In this document: one piece after another, positions 34,055 through 42,189 of the stretch
How positions within the stretch are numbered: the stretch's first letter is position 1
Layout: every line of letters starts with the position of its first letter
DNA from: Cellulosimicrobium sp. Marseille-Q4280
GTDB taxonomy: Bacteria; Actinomycetota; Actinomycetes; Actinomycetales; Cellulomonadaceae
NCBI RefSeq assembly: GCF_943181405.1
Contig: NZ_CALPBY010000006.1
Location: 1-64,000, forward strand
Length of the DNA: 64,000 bases
Reading direction: 5' to 3'
The notes under the pieces: generated by a model
What the model was told of the DNA's origin: nothing
The model's input: the letters and a program-made list of their open reading frames with translations, nothing else
The model's database searches: none
Made by a program: the position numbers and the translations under genes

Positions 34055-34151
34055 CGCACCGGACCGCTCGCCGCGAACGGCGGGCCACAGGGGCGGGACC
34101 CAGGACCGCGCGACGATTCTGAGGCCGTCGCAGCGCAGGCCGCCCCGGGGA

Positions 34152-34193
34152 AGAGGGTGTGCGGGTGGTGGGGAGACCACCCGCACACCCTCT
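34152..34193. terminator. Perfect 18-bp hairpin between convergent genes
   Basis: Arms 34152-34169 (AGAGGGTGTGCGGGTGGT) and 34176-34193 are perfect inverted repeats with a 6-base loop. Lying between the convergent DoxX and Sel1/TPR-like genes, it can terminate both. The rest of the 169-base gap holds nothing else I can assign. Confidence 0.85.
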
Positions 34194-34223
34194 GTCGTGC
34201 CCCGAGCCGCCGGGGCCGGGGCG

Positions 34224-35048
34224 TCAGCCGAACCGCGTCAGGAGCTCCGCCGCGTCCTGGTCGCCGCGGTCCGCGGCGTCGCGCCACAGGTCCATCGCCT
34301 CGGGAACGCGGCCGGCCTTGAGCCGCAGGACGCCGAGCGCCGTGCCCGACGCCGCGTCGCCGACGAGCGCCGCCTGCTCCAGCAGGTCCTCGGCGTCGGC
34401 GAGGCGACCCGCGCGGGTGTACAGGTCCGCGAGCGCCGGCGCGACCCGGGGCTCCCCGGCCTCGGCCCACGACTCGAGGAGCCCGACGGCGGCGTCGGGC
34501 CCCATGGACCCGGACCGCGCCTGCTCGACGGCGGTCTCCCAGTCCTCGCGGGCCGTCCCGCCAGGCGGCCCGGCCGTCCTGGCGCCGAACGCCCCGCCCG
34601 CCCCGGCGCCGGCGCCGGCGCCGGAGGGCTCGCCCGACCCGGCCCCGAGGGTGGCGAGGACCTGCGCGAGACGCTCCGACGCGCCGTCGACGCCCTCCGC
34701 CTGCTCGTACCAGCGGCGAGCCGCGTGGAGGTCCCCGCGCTCGTGCGCGACCTGGGCGGCCATGAACGCCCCGTGGGCGTCCCCGGCGAGGCCCGCGAGC
34801 TCGAAGCAGCGGAAGGCCTCGACGTCGTCGCCCGCGTCGTACCGGGCGATGCCGAGCCGGTAGAGCGCCCCGGGGACCTCCCTCGCCGCGGCCTCCTCGT
34901 AGAACGGGACGGCAGCGGCAGGGGTGCCGAGCGCGCACAGGTCGTCGGCGATCGCGACGAGCTCGGCGGGGTCGTCCGGGTGCAGGTGCGCGACGGCGGC
35001 GCGCAGGTCGGCGAGAGCGCTCTCACGGGTGGAGGGCAGGGTGGACAT
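34224..35048 (-). CDS. Tetratricopeptide/Sel1-like repeat protein
   Basis: A 274-residue soluble protein made of helical pairs of the TPR/SEL1 kind: AAAVPFYEEAAAREVPGALY, DVEAFRCFELAGLAGDAHGA, HAARRWYEQAEG, and near the end AEDLLEQAALVGDAASGTAL and EAMDLWRDAADRGDQDAAEL. A Gly/Ala-rich linker (GAGAGAGAGG near 143-153) divides it in two. Such proteins are adaptor scaffolds; partners are unknown. ATG 35048 has no strong ribosome site. The gene is divergent from the DosS-like kinase. Confidence 0.82.
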   Translation of the reverse strand: MSTLPSTRESALADLRAAVAHLHPDDPAELVAIADDLCALGTPAAAVPFYEEAAAREVPGALYRLGIARYDAGDDVEAFRCFELAGLAGDAHGAFMAAQVAHERGDLHAARRWYEQAEGVDGASERLAQVLATLGAGSGEPSGAGAGAGAGGAFGARTAGPPGGTAREDWETAVEQARSGSMGPDAAVGLLESWAEAGEPRVAPALADLYTRAGRLADAEDLLEQAALVGDAASGTALGVLRLKAGRVPEAMDLWRDAADRGDQDAAELLTRFG

Positions 35049-35175
35049 GGCAGCAGCGCGTCCTTCCGTCCCCCGCGTCGGCGTGGACGCACCCTAGCGC
35101 ACGACGATGTCACGTGGGTCACACCGGACGCGCCGGGCGGACGGCCCGCGCGTGCCGGTCTGGGAGACTGCACCG

Positions 35176-36339
35176 GTGAGCGGAGAGACCGACCTGCCGG
35201 ACGGCGTCGGGCAGCGCGTGCTGGACGCCGTGGTCGCGGTGACGAGCGACCTGGACCTCGACCAGGTGCTGCAGCGCATCGTCCGGGCCACCATGGACCT
35301 GACCGGCGCGCGCTACGGCGCGCTCGGCGTCCTGGACCCCTCGGGTCGCGAGCGCCTCGCGCGGTTCGTCCCGCTCGGGCTCTCCGACGACGAGGTCGCG
35401 GCGATCGACCACTGGCCGCACGGCGAGGGCCTCCTCGGCGAGCTCATCGACCGCCCGGAGCCGATCCGCGTGCCGGAGATCGCCGACGACGTACGCTCCG
35501 CCGGCTTCCCCGACGGGCACCCGCCCATGCACACGTTCCTCGGCGTGCCCGTGCGCGTCCGCGACACGGTCTTCGGCAACCTGTACCTCACGGACAAGGC
35601 CGGCGGAGAGCCCTTCACCGCGCAGGACGAGGCTGCCGTGGTCGCCCTCGCCGCCGCGGCCGGCGTCGCGATCGAGAACGCGCGGCTCTACGGACGGGCG
35701 AAGCAGGTCGGCGTCCTGGAGGACCGCGACCGCATCGCGCGCGACCTGCACGACGTCGTCATCCAGCGCCTCTTCGCGTCCGCGATGTCGCTCATGAGCG
35801 TGCAGCCGCTCGTCGTAGACCCGACGGCGCGCACGCGCATCGAGGAGACCGTCGCCGACCTCGACGAGACGATCCGCCAGATCCGCTCGACGATCTTCGC
35901 CCTGCACACCGCGGCCGACCCCGACGCGCCGTCCATCGAGGACCGCCTGCGTGCCCAGGCCGCGGCGGCGACGACGGTCCTCGGGTTCGCGCCCGACGTC
36001 CAGGTCGAGGTCTCGGGCGAGCGCTCGGGCGCGGGCGTGACCGAGGGTGCCCCGAGCATGCCCGCGGAGGTCGCGGACCAGCTCGTCGTCGTCCTCGGCG
36101 AGGCCCTGACCAACGTCGCGCGGCACGCGGGGGCGAGCGCCGTCGTCGTGCACCTCGGCGTGACCGCGCACGAGGCGCGCCTGACCGTCACCGACGACGG
36201 CGTCGGCATCCGCGAGGGCGGGCGCCGCTCCGGGCTGCGCAACATGGACGCGCGGGCGTCGGCGCTCGGCGGGGGGTGCACGGTCACCGCGCTGCCCGAC
36301 GGCGGCACGCGCCTCGAGTGGTGGGCCCCGCTCGGGTAG
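35176..36339 (+). CDS. DosS/DevS-like GAF sensor histidine kinase
   Basis: A 387-residue soluble histidine kinase. One GAF domain (about 18-172) contains GARYGALGVLD, GFPDGHPPM and FLGVPVRVRDTVFGNLYLTDK, very close to the GAF A region of mycobacterial DosS/DosT. The His at 115 in GFPDGHPPM sits where, as I recall, the heme-ligating His of DosS lies. The HisKA_3 box is RDRIARDLHDVVIQ with His192, and a HATPase follows (LGEALTNVARHAGAS, DDGVGI, GLRNMDARA). DosS has two GAF domains; this has one. GTG 35176 is preferred (GGGAG upstream); ATG 35107 or GTG 35152 are alternatives. Its likely partner regulator is at 37521-38243. Confidence 0.85.
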   Translation: MSGETDLPDGVGQRVLDAVVAVTSDLDLDQVLQRIVRATMDLTGARYGALGVLDPSGRERLARFVPLGLSDDEVAAIDHWPHGEGLLGELIDRPEPIRVPEIADDVRSAGFPDGHPPMHTFLGVPVRVRDTVFGNLYLTDKAGGEPFTAQDEAAVVALAAAAGVAIENARLYGRAKQVGVLEDRDRIARDLHDVVIQRLFASAMSLMSVQPLVVDPTARTRIEETVADLDETIRQIRSTIFALHTAADPDAPSIEDRLRAQAAAATTVLGFAPDVQVEVSGERSGAGVTEGAPSMPAEVADQLVVVLGEALTNVARHAGASAVVVHLGVTAHEARLTVTDDGVGIREGGRRSGLRNMDARASALGGGCTVTALPDGGTRLEWWAPLG

Positions 36340-36342
36340 CGG

Positions 36343-36843
36343 CTACAGCGTGCGGTGCATGACGTGCAGGCCCACGAGCCCGTGCACCGGGTGGTCGAAC
36401 GCCTCGGGGACGGTCGCGAGGACCGCGAAGCCCAGCGACTCCCAGAGACGTACGGCGCGCTCGTTCGTCTCGACCACGGCGTTGAACTGCATCGCGCGGT
36501 AGCCGTCGGCGCGGGCGCCGTCGAGGACCGCACGCGCCAGGGCCCGCCCGACGCCGCGCCCCGCGGCGTCCGGCCCGACGACGAAGCTCGCGTTGGCGAC
36601 GTGCGCCCCGGCCCCCGGATGGTTCGGCAGGTACTTCGCGGTGCCGAGGACCGTTCCGGCGTCGTCCACGGCGACGAGCACGCGCACGCCCGGTGAGCCC
36701 GTCCAGGCGACGCGGGCGTCGTCCTCGGCGATGTCGCGCGGGTAGGTGTAGGTCTCGCCGACCCGGAACGCGGGCTCGAGGACGCGCCAGATGCCGGGCC
36801 AGTCGGCGAGCTCGGCGTCGCGGACGGCGGGCGCGGTGGTCAC
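36343..36843 (-). CDS. GNAT-family N-acetyltransferase
   Basis: A 166-residue acetyltransferase. GNAT motif A is FVVGPDAAGRGVGRALARAV (about 85-105) with the pyrophosphate-binding Q/RxxGxG/A form, and motif B is ETNERAVRLWESLGFAVLATV. These transfer acetyl-CoA to small molecules or proteins; the acceptor is unknown. The stop lies 3 bases from the convergent kinase stop. ATG 36843 is supported by conserved N-terminus. It is downstream of the PNPOx gene on the same strand with a long-loop inverted repeat between. Confidence 0.85.
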   Translation of the reverse strand: MTTAPAVRDAELADWPGIWRVLEPAFRVGETYTYPRDIAEDDARVAWTGSPGVRVLVAVDDAGTVLGTAKYLPNHPGAGAHVANASFVVGPDAAGRGVGRALARAVLDGARADGYRAMQFNAVVETNERAVRLWESLGFAVLATVPEAFDHPVHGLVGLHVMHRTL

Positions 36844-36859
36844 GGGTCGAGGCTAGCCG

Positions 36860-36948
36860 GACCGTTCGGCGGTTCGCGTGGTCGTCGGCGGCCGAGCACC
36901 GGCTCGGCGGTTCCAGGTACCGAAAGGTGCAGGACCCGCCGAACGGTC
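36860..36948 (-). terminator. Inverted repeat over the PNPOx stop codon
   Basis: GACCGTTCGGCGG (36860-36872) and CCGCCGAACGGTC (36936-36948) are perfect 13-bp arms; the second contains part of the PNPOx stop codon. A small hairpin (GCCGAG 36891-36896, CTCGGC 36903-36908) lies in the loop. It may end the PNPOx transcript or be another intergenic palindrome. Confidence 0.5.
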
Positions 36949-37381
36949 AGGCCGACCGGGCGATGCGGCGGCCCGTGACGATGCGCGGCACGACCTTGAT
37001 GACGCGGTCGCGGTCCCCCGGCACGAACGTGACGAGCGGGAGGGAGAGCAGGCGCTCGCGCTCCTCCGGGTCCGTCACCTCGTACGTCCGGCCGACCAGG
37101 ACGACGGACCAGCCCGAGCGGGCCTCGGCGTCGAACCAGTCGGCCTCGAACGCGACGACGGCGCGGCTCGCCGCGACCGCGAGCTTGGAGCCCTCGCCCG
37201 TCCGGAAGACGACGTCGGGCCCGTCGAGGACGAAGTTCACCGGCTGGATGGCCGGGAGCGCGTGATCGGTGAAGACGATGCGCCCCACGGGCACCGTCGC
37301 GAGGAGCGCGTAGCTCTCCTCCGGCGCGAGCTCCGTGAGCCCCGCCGACGCGAGCCCGCCCCGGGCGCCGGTGGTCGTCAT
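36947..37381 (-). CDS. Pyridoxamine 5'-phosphate oxidase-fold flavin/F420-binding protein
   Basis: A 144-residue protein of the PNPOx-like split barrel fold. The block ESYALLATVPVGRIVFTDHA leads to IQPVNFVLDGPDVVFRTGEG and SVVLVGRTYEVTDPEERERL. Such proteins bind FMN, F420 or heme; in mycobacteria several belong to the DosR regulon. Start ATG 37381 (MTTTGARGG) has GAGG 4 bases upstream; the longer frame upstream is a repeat tract. A DosR-like box lies 36-49 bases upstream, so hypoxia control is plausible. The actual cofactor and substrate are unknown. Confidence 0.83.
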   Translation of the reverse strand: MTTTGARGGLASAGLTELAPEESYALLATVPVGRIVFTDHALPAIQPVNFVLDGPDVVFRTGEGSKLAVAASRAVVAFEADWFDAEARSGWSVVLVGRTYEVTDPEERERLLSLPLVTFVPGDRDRVIKVVPRIVTGRRIARSA

Positions 37382-37416
37382 GTCCTCATCGTCGCGCCGG
37401 GGTGTCAGATCCGTGA

Positions 37417-37430
37417 GTGCCGAAGGTCCC
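37417..37430 (-). promoter_or_regulatory. DosR-like box upstream of the PNPOx gene
   Basis: GTGCCGAAGGTCCC (minus strand GGGACCTTCGGCAC) lies 36-49 bases before the PNPOx start. It is close to the GGGACC-TT-NGGCCC type of box seen upstream of actinobacterial dormancy genes. Confidence 0.45.
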
Positions 37431-37466
37431 GACGACGCGCGGTCACCGGGCCCCGGAGCGACGGGT

Positions 37467-37526
37467 CCGGCGCCGTCAGGGCGGGCACCGTCGGCGCCGG
37501 CACCGTCGGGGCCGGCACCGTCAGGG
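37467..37526. repeat. 15-bp minisatellite, four copies
   Basis: Four tandem units close to CCGGCACCGTCGGGG cover 37467-37526, with a fifth decayed one after. The last unit carries the stop codon of the response regulator, so copy number could change its tail. Confidence 0.75.
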
Positions 37527-38243
37527 CCGGGGCCGCTGCCCACCGGGAGCCCCGCCCGTCGAGCCCGGCGACCCGGCGGTCCCGCCGCGCGCCTCCTCGG
37601 TGCGGATCTCCGTCGCGAGCACGGCGACCTGGGTGCGGCGCTGGAGGCCGAGCGTCGCGAGCACGTGCGACACGTAGTTCTTCACCGTCTTCTCGGCGAG
37701 GTAGAGCCGCTGGCCGATCTCCCGGTTCGTGAGGCCCTCGCCGATGAGCGCGACGATCTGGCGCTCCTGCTGCGACAGCCCCTCGAGCCGGTCGGGGATC
37801 TCGTCCGCGGCGTGCCGCAGCCGCTCGAGCACGCGCGCGGTGCTCGACGGGTCGAGCAGCGACCCGCCCGCGGCGACCGTGCGGACGGCGCCGACGAGGT
37901 CCGAGCCGTGGATCTGCTTCAGCACGTAGCCCGAGGCCCCCGCGAGCACGGCCTGGAACAACGCCTCGTCGTCGGCGAACGACGTGAGCATGAGGCAGCC
38001 GACCTCGGGAAGCTCCGAGCGGACCTCGCGGCACACCTCGACGCCGGAGCCGTCGGGAAGCCGCACGTCGAGGATCGCGACGTCGGGCCGGGTCGCGCGG
38101 ATGCGCGAGAGCGCGGAGGCGGCCGTGCCGGCCTCGCCGACGACGGTGATGTCTCCGGCCGCCTCGAGCAGCGCGGCGACGCCGCGGCGGACCACCTCGT
38201 GGTCGTCGAGCAGGAACACACGGATCGGGTGGGGAGAGCCCAT
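37521..38243 (-). CDS. DosR/NarL-family response regulator
   Basis: A 240-residue two-component regulator. The receiver domain has Asp13-Asp14, the phospho-acceptor Asp59 (VAILDVRLPDGSG), and the conserved Lys near 108 (SGYVLKQI). The LuxR-type DNA-binding domain lies at about 152-205 (LSQQERQIVALIGEGLTNRE, then KTVKNYVSHVLATLGLQRRT), as in DosR/DevR. A Gly/Pro tail follows, made by the minisatellite. Start ATG 38243. It is divergent from the double Usp gene with a DosR-like box between, and its likely sensor is the kinase at 35176-36339, about 1.2 kb away, pointing to one local hypoxia/dormancy circuit. Confidence 0.87.
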   Translation of the reverse strand: MGSPHPIRVFLLDDHEVVRRGVAALLEAAGDITVVGEAGTAASALSRIRATRPDVAILDVRLPDGSGVEVCREVRSELPEVGCLMLTSFADDEALFQAVLAGASGYVLKQIHGSDLVGAVRTVAAGGSLLDPSSTARVLERLRHAADEIPDRLEGLSQQERQIVALIGEGLTNREIGQRLYLAEKTVKNYVSHVLATLGLQRRTQVAVLATEIRTEEARGGTAGSPGSTGGAPGGQRPRP

Positions 38244-38306
38244 GGCTCTCAACCTAGTCGCTCGACGGCGTCGTCTCCCGTCGGGTGCGGCCCGTACGGC
38301 GAGGTC

Positions 38307-38320
38307 AGGACCTTGGTCCC
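38307..38320. promoter_or_regulatory. DosR-like box between regulator and Usp genes
   Basis: AGGACCTTGGTCCC contains the perfect inverted repeat GGACC-TT-GGTCC (38308-38319). It lies between the divergent response regulator and universal stress protein genes, so it could serve both. Confidence 0.5.
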
Positions 38321-38438
38321 CGGCAGTCGTGCCGTCGGACCGGGCCCGGCAGGCCGTGCGGCCGTCGCGGGTCGCGGTCCCGCGGAGGTATCCAGAAGAG
38401 GACGGGACGGGCCCGTCGCGGAGGGCGAGGTGAGGACG

Positions 38439-39353
38439 ATGCGCAGGGACGGAGCGGGCGAGGGACACGGGCCGGTGGTGCTCGTCGGCGTCGACGGCAG
38501 CACGACGAGCGGGCGCGCCCTCGACTGGGCGGTCCGCGAGGCGGCCCGCCGCGGTGCGACGCTGCGCGTCCTGCACGTCGCGTACGTGCCCGTGGTGTCG
38601 ACGCCGTTCGTCGGCGGCGTGTACTACCCGACGGTCGACGAGGTCGACGCCATCGCCCGACCCGTCCTCGACGCGGCCGTCGACCGCGCCGCGCGCGTCG
38701 ACCCGACGGTGCACGTGCGCACGACGCTGCGCTCCGGAGCCCCGACCGAGGTGCTGCTCGACGCCGCGAAGGACGCCGACCTCGTCGTCGTCGGGACGCG
38801 GGGCCTCGGCTCGGTCGGCGCCGCCTTCCTCGGTTCCGTCTCCACGCGCCTCGCCGCCCGCAGCCCGGCGCCCGTGGTCGTCGTGCCGCCCGTCGACAGG
38901 TGCCACCACCGCACGGCGGACGTCGTGGTGGGGGTCGACGGGTCGGTGCACGGTGATGCGGCGCTGCGCTTCGCGCTCGACGAGGCAGCCGCGACGGGCG
39001 GGCGCGTCGTCGCGGTGTGCGCATGGCGTCTCGCCGCGAGCCTGCAGCCGGAGGAGCGCCTCGCGCTCGACACCCAGGCGGAGCGCGACGCGCGACGCGC
39101 TGCGGCGCGCACGGTCGAGGCGGCGCTCGCTCGCGTGCGCACCGCCGAGCACGACGCGGTGGGCGTCGAGACGTTCGTCGTCGAGGGGCGGCCCGGCGTC
39201 GCGCTCCACGAGGCCGGCAGGAGCGCGGGGCTCACGGTCGTCGGGTCGCGCGGCAGAGGTGACGTCCAGGGCATGCTCATCGGCTCCGTGAGCCACGACG
39301 TGCTGCACCACGCCGACGGCCCGGTCGCCGTCGTGCACGCGGCGAAGCCCTGA
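38439..39353 (+). CDS. Universal stress protein with two UspA domains
   Basis: A 304-residue protein with two Usp domains, about 13-150 and 158-303. Each has the start VLVGVDGSTTSGRALDWAV / VVVGVDGSVHGDAALRFAL and the ATP-binding end GTRGLGSVGAAFLGSVS / GSRGRGDVQGMLIGSVS, matching the nucleotide-binding Usp class. In actinobacteria tandem Usp proteins are major dormancy-regulon products. ATG 38439 is chosen with GAGGTGAGG just upstream; GTG 38430 is the alternative. It is divergent from the DosR-like regulator and has a candidate box about 120 bases upstream. Confidence 0.9.
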   Translation: MRRDGAGEGHGPVVLVGVDGSTTSGRALDWAVREAARRGATLRVLHVAYVPVVSTPFVGGVYYPTVDEVDAIARPVLDAAVDRAARVDPTVHVRTTLRSGAPTEVLLDAAKDADLVVVGTRGLGSVGAAFLGSVSTRLAARSPAPVVVVPPVDRCHHRTADVVVGVDGSVHGDAALRFALDEAAATGGRVVAVCAWRLAASLQPEERLALDTQAERDARRAAARTVEAALARVRTAEHDAVGVETFVVEGRPGVALHEAGRSAGLTVVGSRGRGDVQGMLIGSVSHDVLHHADGPVAVVHAAKP

Positions 39354-39390
39354 CCCACCCCCGTCCGGTCCGGCGCACCGCGCGCCCTCG

Positions 39391-39434
39391 TTGCCCGGCA
39401 CGCGCCGCCGGACTAGATTATTCGGTATGCCGAA
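39391..39434 (+). promoter_or_regulatory. Leaderless promoter with metalloregulator-type palindrome
   Basis: TTGCCC (39391-39396) and TAGATT (39414-39419) are 17 bases apart, putting the transcript start at the ATG of the metal-binding protein gene (39427). The palindrome TTCGG-TATG-CCGAA (39421-39434) covers that start, a good position for a metal-dependent repressor of the DtxR/MntR or Fur kind. Confidence 0.6.
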
Positions 39435-40413
39435 CTTTCCTCTCCGGGTCACCGCCGGACAGGCCGCGCGCCGCGCGGGTGCAGGGCTCGTGGCGCTCGC
39501 CGTCGCGCTGGGTCTCGGTGGGTGCTCGACCGGCACGGACGCCGGGTCGTCGAGAGGTGCCACCGACGACCGCCCGGTCGTCCTCACGACGTTCACCGTG
39601 CTCGCCGACATGGCCCGCAACGTCGCCGGCGACCACCTGCGCGTCGAGTCGATCACCAAGGTCGGGGCGGAGATCCACGGCTACGAACCCACCCCGGGCG
39701 ACCTGCGGCGCGCCGCGGAGGCCGACCTGATCCTCGACAACGGGCTCGGGCTCGAGGCGTGGTTCGACCGGTTCGTCGGCGACCTCGACGTGCCGCACGT
39801 CGTCGTGAGCGACGGGGTGGAGACCATCGCGCTCGGCGACGACACGGCCGAGGAGTACCGGGGCACGGCGAACCCGCACGCGTGGATGTCGCCCGTGAAC
39901 GGCCGGCTCTACGCGCAGAACATGGCCGCCGCGTTCGCCGAGATCGACCCCGAGCACGCCGAGGACTACCACGCCGCCGCCGACGAGTACGCCGCCGAGA
40001 TCGACGCCGTGCACGAGGAGCTCACGGCGTCGCTCGACTCCCTTCCCGCCGAGCACCGCGCGCTCGTCACGTGCGAGGGCGCGTTCTCCTACCTCGCGCG
40101 CGACACGGGCCTCACCGAGCACTACCTGTGGGCCGTCAACGCCGAGCAGCAGGCCACGCCGCGGCAGGTCGCGGGCACGATCGAGCTCGTGGAGCGCGAC
40201 GACGTCCCGGCCGTCTTCTGCGAGTCCACGGTGTCCGACGGCCCCATGCAGCGCGTCGTCGAGGCGACCGGCACCACGTTCGGCGGCGTGCTCTACGTCG
40301 ACTCGCTCTCCGAGCCCGACGGCCCCGTCCCGACCTACCTCGACCTGCTGCGCCACGACGCGGACACGATCGTCGCCGGCCTCACCGGCGAGGCGCCGGG
40401 GAGCGAGGACTGA
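39427..40413 (+). CDS. Metal ABC transporter, binding lipoprotein (ZnuA/PsaA family)
   Basis: A 328-residue lipoprotein (signal peptide to GLGGC, Cys33) of the cluster A-I metal-binding proteins. Likely ligands are His in EIHGYEPTPGD, His in NPHAWMSP, Glu in CEGAFSYLARD and Asp in YVDSLS; His-His-Glu-Asp is the set found in manganese/iron type proteins, while zinc proteins usually have three His. No His-rich loop is present, which also argues for Mn or Fe. First gene of a three-gene operon (ATPase and permease follow). The start ATG 39427 lies at the predicted transcript start, and a palindrome covers it, so metal repression is expected. Confidence 0.9.
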   Translation: MPNFPLRVTAGQAARRAGAGLVALAVALGLGGCSTGTDAGSSRGATDDRPVVLTTFTVLADMARNVAGDHLRVESITKVGAEIHGYEPTPGDLRRAAEADLILDNGLGLEAWFDRFVGDLDVPHVVVSDGVETIALGDDTAEEYRGTANPHAWMSPVNGRLYAQNMAAAFAEIDPEHAEDYHAAADEYAAEIDAVHEELTASLDSLPAEHRALVTCEGAFSYLARDTGLTEHYLWAVNAEQQATPRQVAGTIELVERDDVPAVFCESTVSDGPMQRVVEATGTTFGGVLYVDSLSEPDGPVPTYLDLLRHDADTIVAGLTGEAPGSED

Positions 40414-41219
40414 TGGCGCGTGACCGGGCGGCGCGGGGCGAGCAGGCGGCGTCGGGCGACCGCGCGGCGTCGGGCGCCGGCGCCGTTCCCGCGATCGAGG
40501 TGCGCGACCTCACCGTCCACCACGGGGAGGTCCTGGCGCTGGACGCCGCGTCCCTGACCGTCGGCTCGACCCGCGGTCGCGGGACGGTGTGCGGGCTCGT
40601 GGGGATGAACGGGTCCGGGAAGTCCACGCTGTTCAAGGCGATCATGGGCATGCTCCGCCCCGACCACGGCACCGTCCTGCTCGACGGCGCCCCGCCGGCA
40701 CGCGCCCGGCGCGCCCAGGCCGTGGGGTACGTCCCGCAGAGCGAGGACGTCGACTGGGCGTTCCCGCTGAGCGTGCGCGACGTCGTCATGACGGGCCGGT
40801 ACGGCTTCCAGGGCTTCACCCGGCGTCCGCGCGCCGCCGACCGCGCGGCGGTCGACCAGGCGCTCGAGCGCGTCGAGCTCACCGACCTCGCGGACCGGCA
40901 GATCGGCGCGCTGTCCGGCGGGCAGCGCAAGCGCGCGTTCGTGGCGCGAGGGCTCGCACAGGGCGCCACGATCCTGCTGCTCGACGAGCCGTTCGCCGGG
41001 GTCGACAAGCGCTCCGAGACGACGATCACCGCGCTCCTGCGCGAGCTCGCGGACGACGGCGCGACCGTCCTCGTCTCGACCCACGACCTGCACGGCCTGC
41101 CCGCGCTCGCCGACGAGGCGATCCTGCTCATGCGCCGCGTCCTGCTGCACGCGACGCCCGAGGAGGTGCTGCGCCCGGAGAACCTGGCGCTCGCGTTCGG
41201 GCTGGAGGTCGCGCCGTGA
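40413..41219 (+). CDS. Metal ABC transporter, ATP-binding protein
   Basis: A 268-residue ATPase with Walker A GMNGSGKST (near 66), the Q-loop YVPQSEDVDWAFPLS typical of Mn/Zn importers, signature LSGGQRKRAFVARGL, Walker B ILLLDEPFAGVD and STHDLHG. The first 25 residues are a loose Ala/Arg/Gly stretch. The ATG overlaps the binding-protein stop by one base (TGATG). It powers uptake of Mn2+, Zn2+ or Fe2+ with the permease encoded next. Confidence 0.92.
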   Translation: MARDRAARGEQAASGDRAASGAGAVPAIEVRDLTVHHGEVLALDAASLTVGSTRGRGTVCGLVGMNGSGKSTLFKAIMGMLRPDHGTVLLDGAPPARARRAQAVGYVPQSEDVDWAFPLSVRDVVMTGRYGFQGFTRRPRAADRAAVDQALERVELTDLADRQIGALSGGQRKRAFVARGLAQGATILLLDEPFAGVDKRSETTITALLRELADDGATVLVSTHDLHGLPALADEAILLMRRVLLHATPEEVLRPENLALAFGLEVAP

Positions 41220-42100
41220 GCCCGGGGATCTGGGACCTGGTCGTCGAGCCGCTGTCGTTCGAGTTCGTGCGGACGGCGCTCGCCGTGACGCTCACGGCGG
41301 GCATCGTGTGCGGGGTGCTGTCGTGCTGGCTCGTGCTGGTCGGCTGGTCGCTCATGGGCGACGCGGTGTCGCACGCGGTGCTGCCGGGCGTCGTGCTCGC
41401 GTACGTCGTCGGGGCGCCGTTCGCGCTCGGCGCGCTCCTGTTCGGGCTGCTCGCGGTGCTGCTCATCGGCGCGGTCCGGGACACGAGCCGCGTCAAGGAG
41501 GACGCGGCGATCGGCGTCGTGTTCACGACGCTCTTCGCCCTCGGCCTCGTGCTCATCTCCGTCACCCCGAGCCAGACCGACCTCAACCACATCCTGTTCG
41601 GCAACCTGCTCGGCGTCTCGCGCGCGGACCTGCTCCAGGTGCTGGTGCTCGGCGCCGTGACGCTCACCGTCGTCGTGCTCAAGCGGCGCGACCTCACGCT
41701 CTACGCCTTCGACCCCGTGCACGCGCACGCGATCGGCCTCTCGCCGCGCCGGCTCGGGGCGCTGCTCCTCGGGCTGCTCGCACTGACGGTCGTCGTCGCG
41801 CTCCAGGCGGTCGGGGTCGTGCTCGTCGTCGCGCTGCTCATCACGCCGGGCGCGACCGCGTACCTGCTCACGGACCGGTTCTCGCACATGCTGTGGATCT
41901 CCCCGCTCGTCGCGGCCGCGTCAGGAGTCGTCGGGATCTTCCTCAGCTACTGGCTCGACACGTCGTCGGGCGGGACGGTGGTCGTGACGCTCGGTGCCGT
42001 CTTCGCGCTCGCCTACCTGTTCAGCCCGCGGCACGGGCTCCTCACGACGCGCGTCGCGCGGGCCCGACGGCGCCGCGCCGTCGCCGCGTCGCGATCCTGA
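41216..42100 (+). CDS. Metal ABC transporter, permease (ABC-3 family)
   Basis: A 294-residue membrane protein with about eight to nine helices, a member of the ZnuB/MntB family. The family blocks GWSLMGDAVSHAVLPGVVLA (about 43-62) and VKEDAAIGVVFTTLFALGLV near 98-117 are present, as is ALQAVGVVLVVALLITPGAT near 205. The GTG overlaps the ATPase stop (GTGA). The C-terminus is a short Arg-rich cytoplasmic tail. With the two upstream genes it forms a complete importer. Confidence 0.92.
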   Translation: MSPGIWDLVVEPLSFEFVRTALAVTLTAGIVCGVLSCWLVLVGWSLMGDAVSHAVLPGVVLAYVVGAPFALGALLFGLLAVLLIGAVRDTSRVKEDAAIGVVFTTLFALGLVLISVTPSQTDLNHILFGNLLGVSRADLLQVLVLGAVTLTVVVLKRRDLTLYAFDPVHAHAIGLSPRRLGALLLGLLALTVVVALQAVGVVLVVALLITPGATAYLLTDRFSHMLWISPLVAAASGVVGIFLSYWLDTSSGGTVVVTLGAVFALAYLFSPRHGLLTTRVARARRRRAVAASRS

Positions 42101-42189
42101 GCCGTCCGACCTGCGCTGTGTGCGAAATCTCCACACCTCGGGCCCTGATTCCCTGGCTCTTCCCAGGAACGCACCCCAGACTGTTCACC

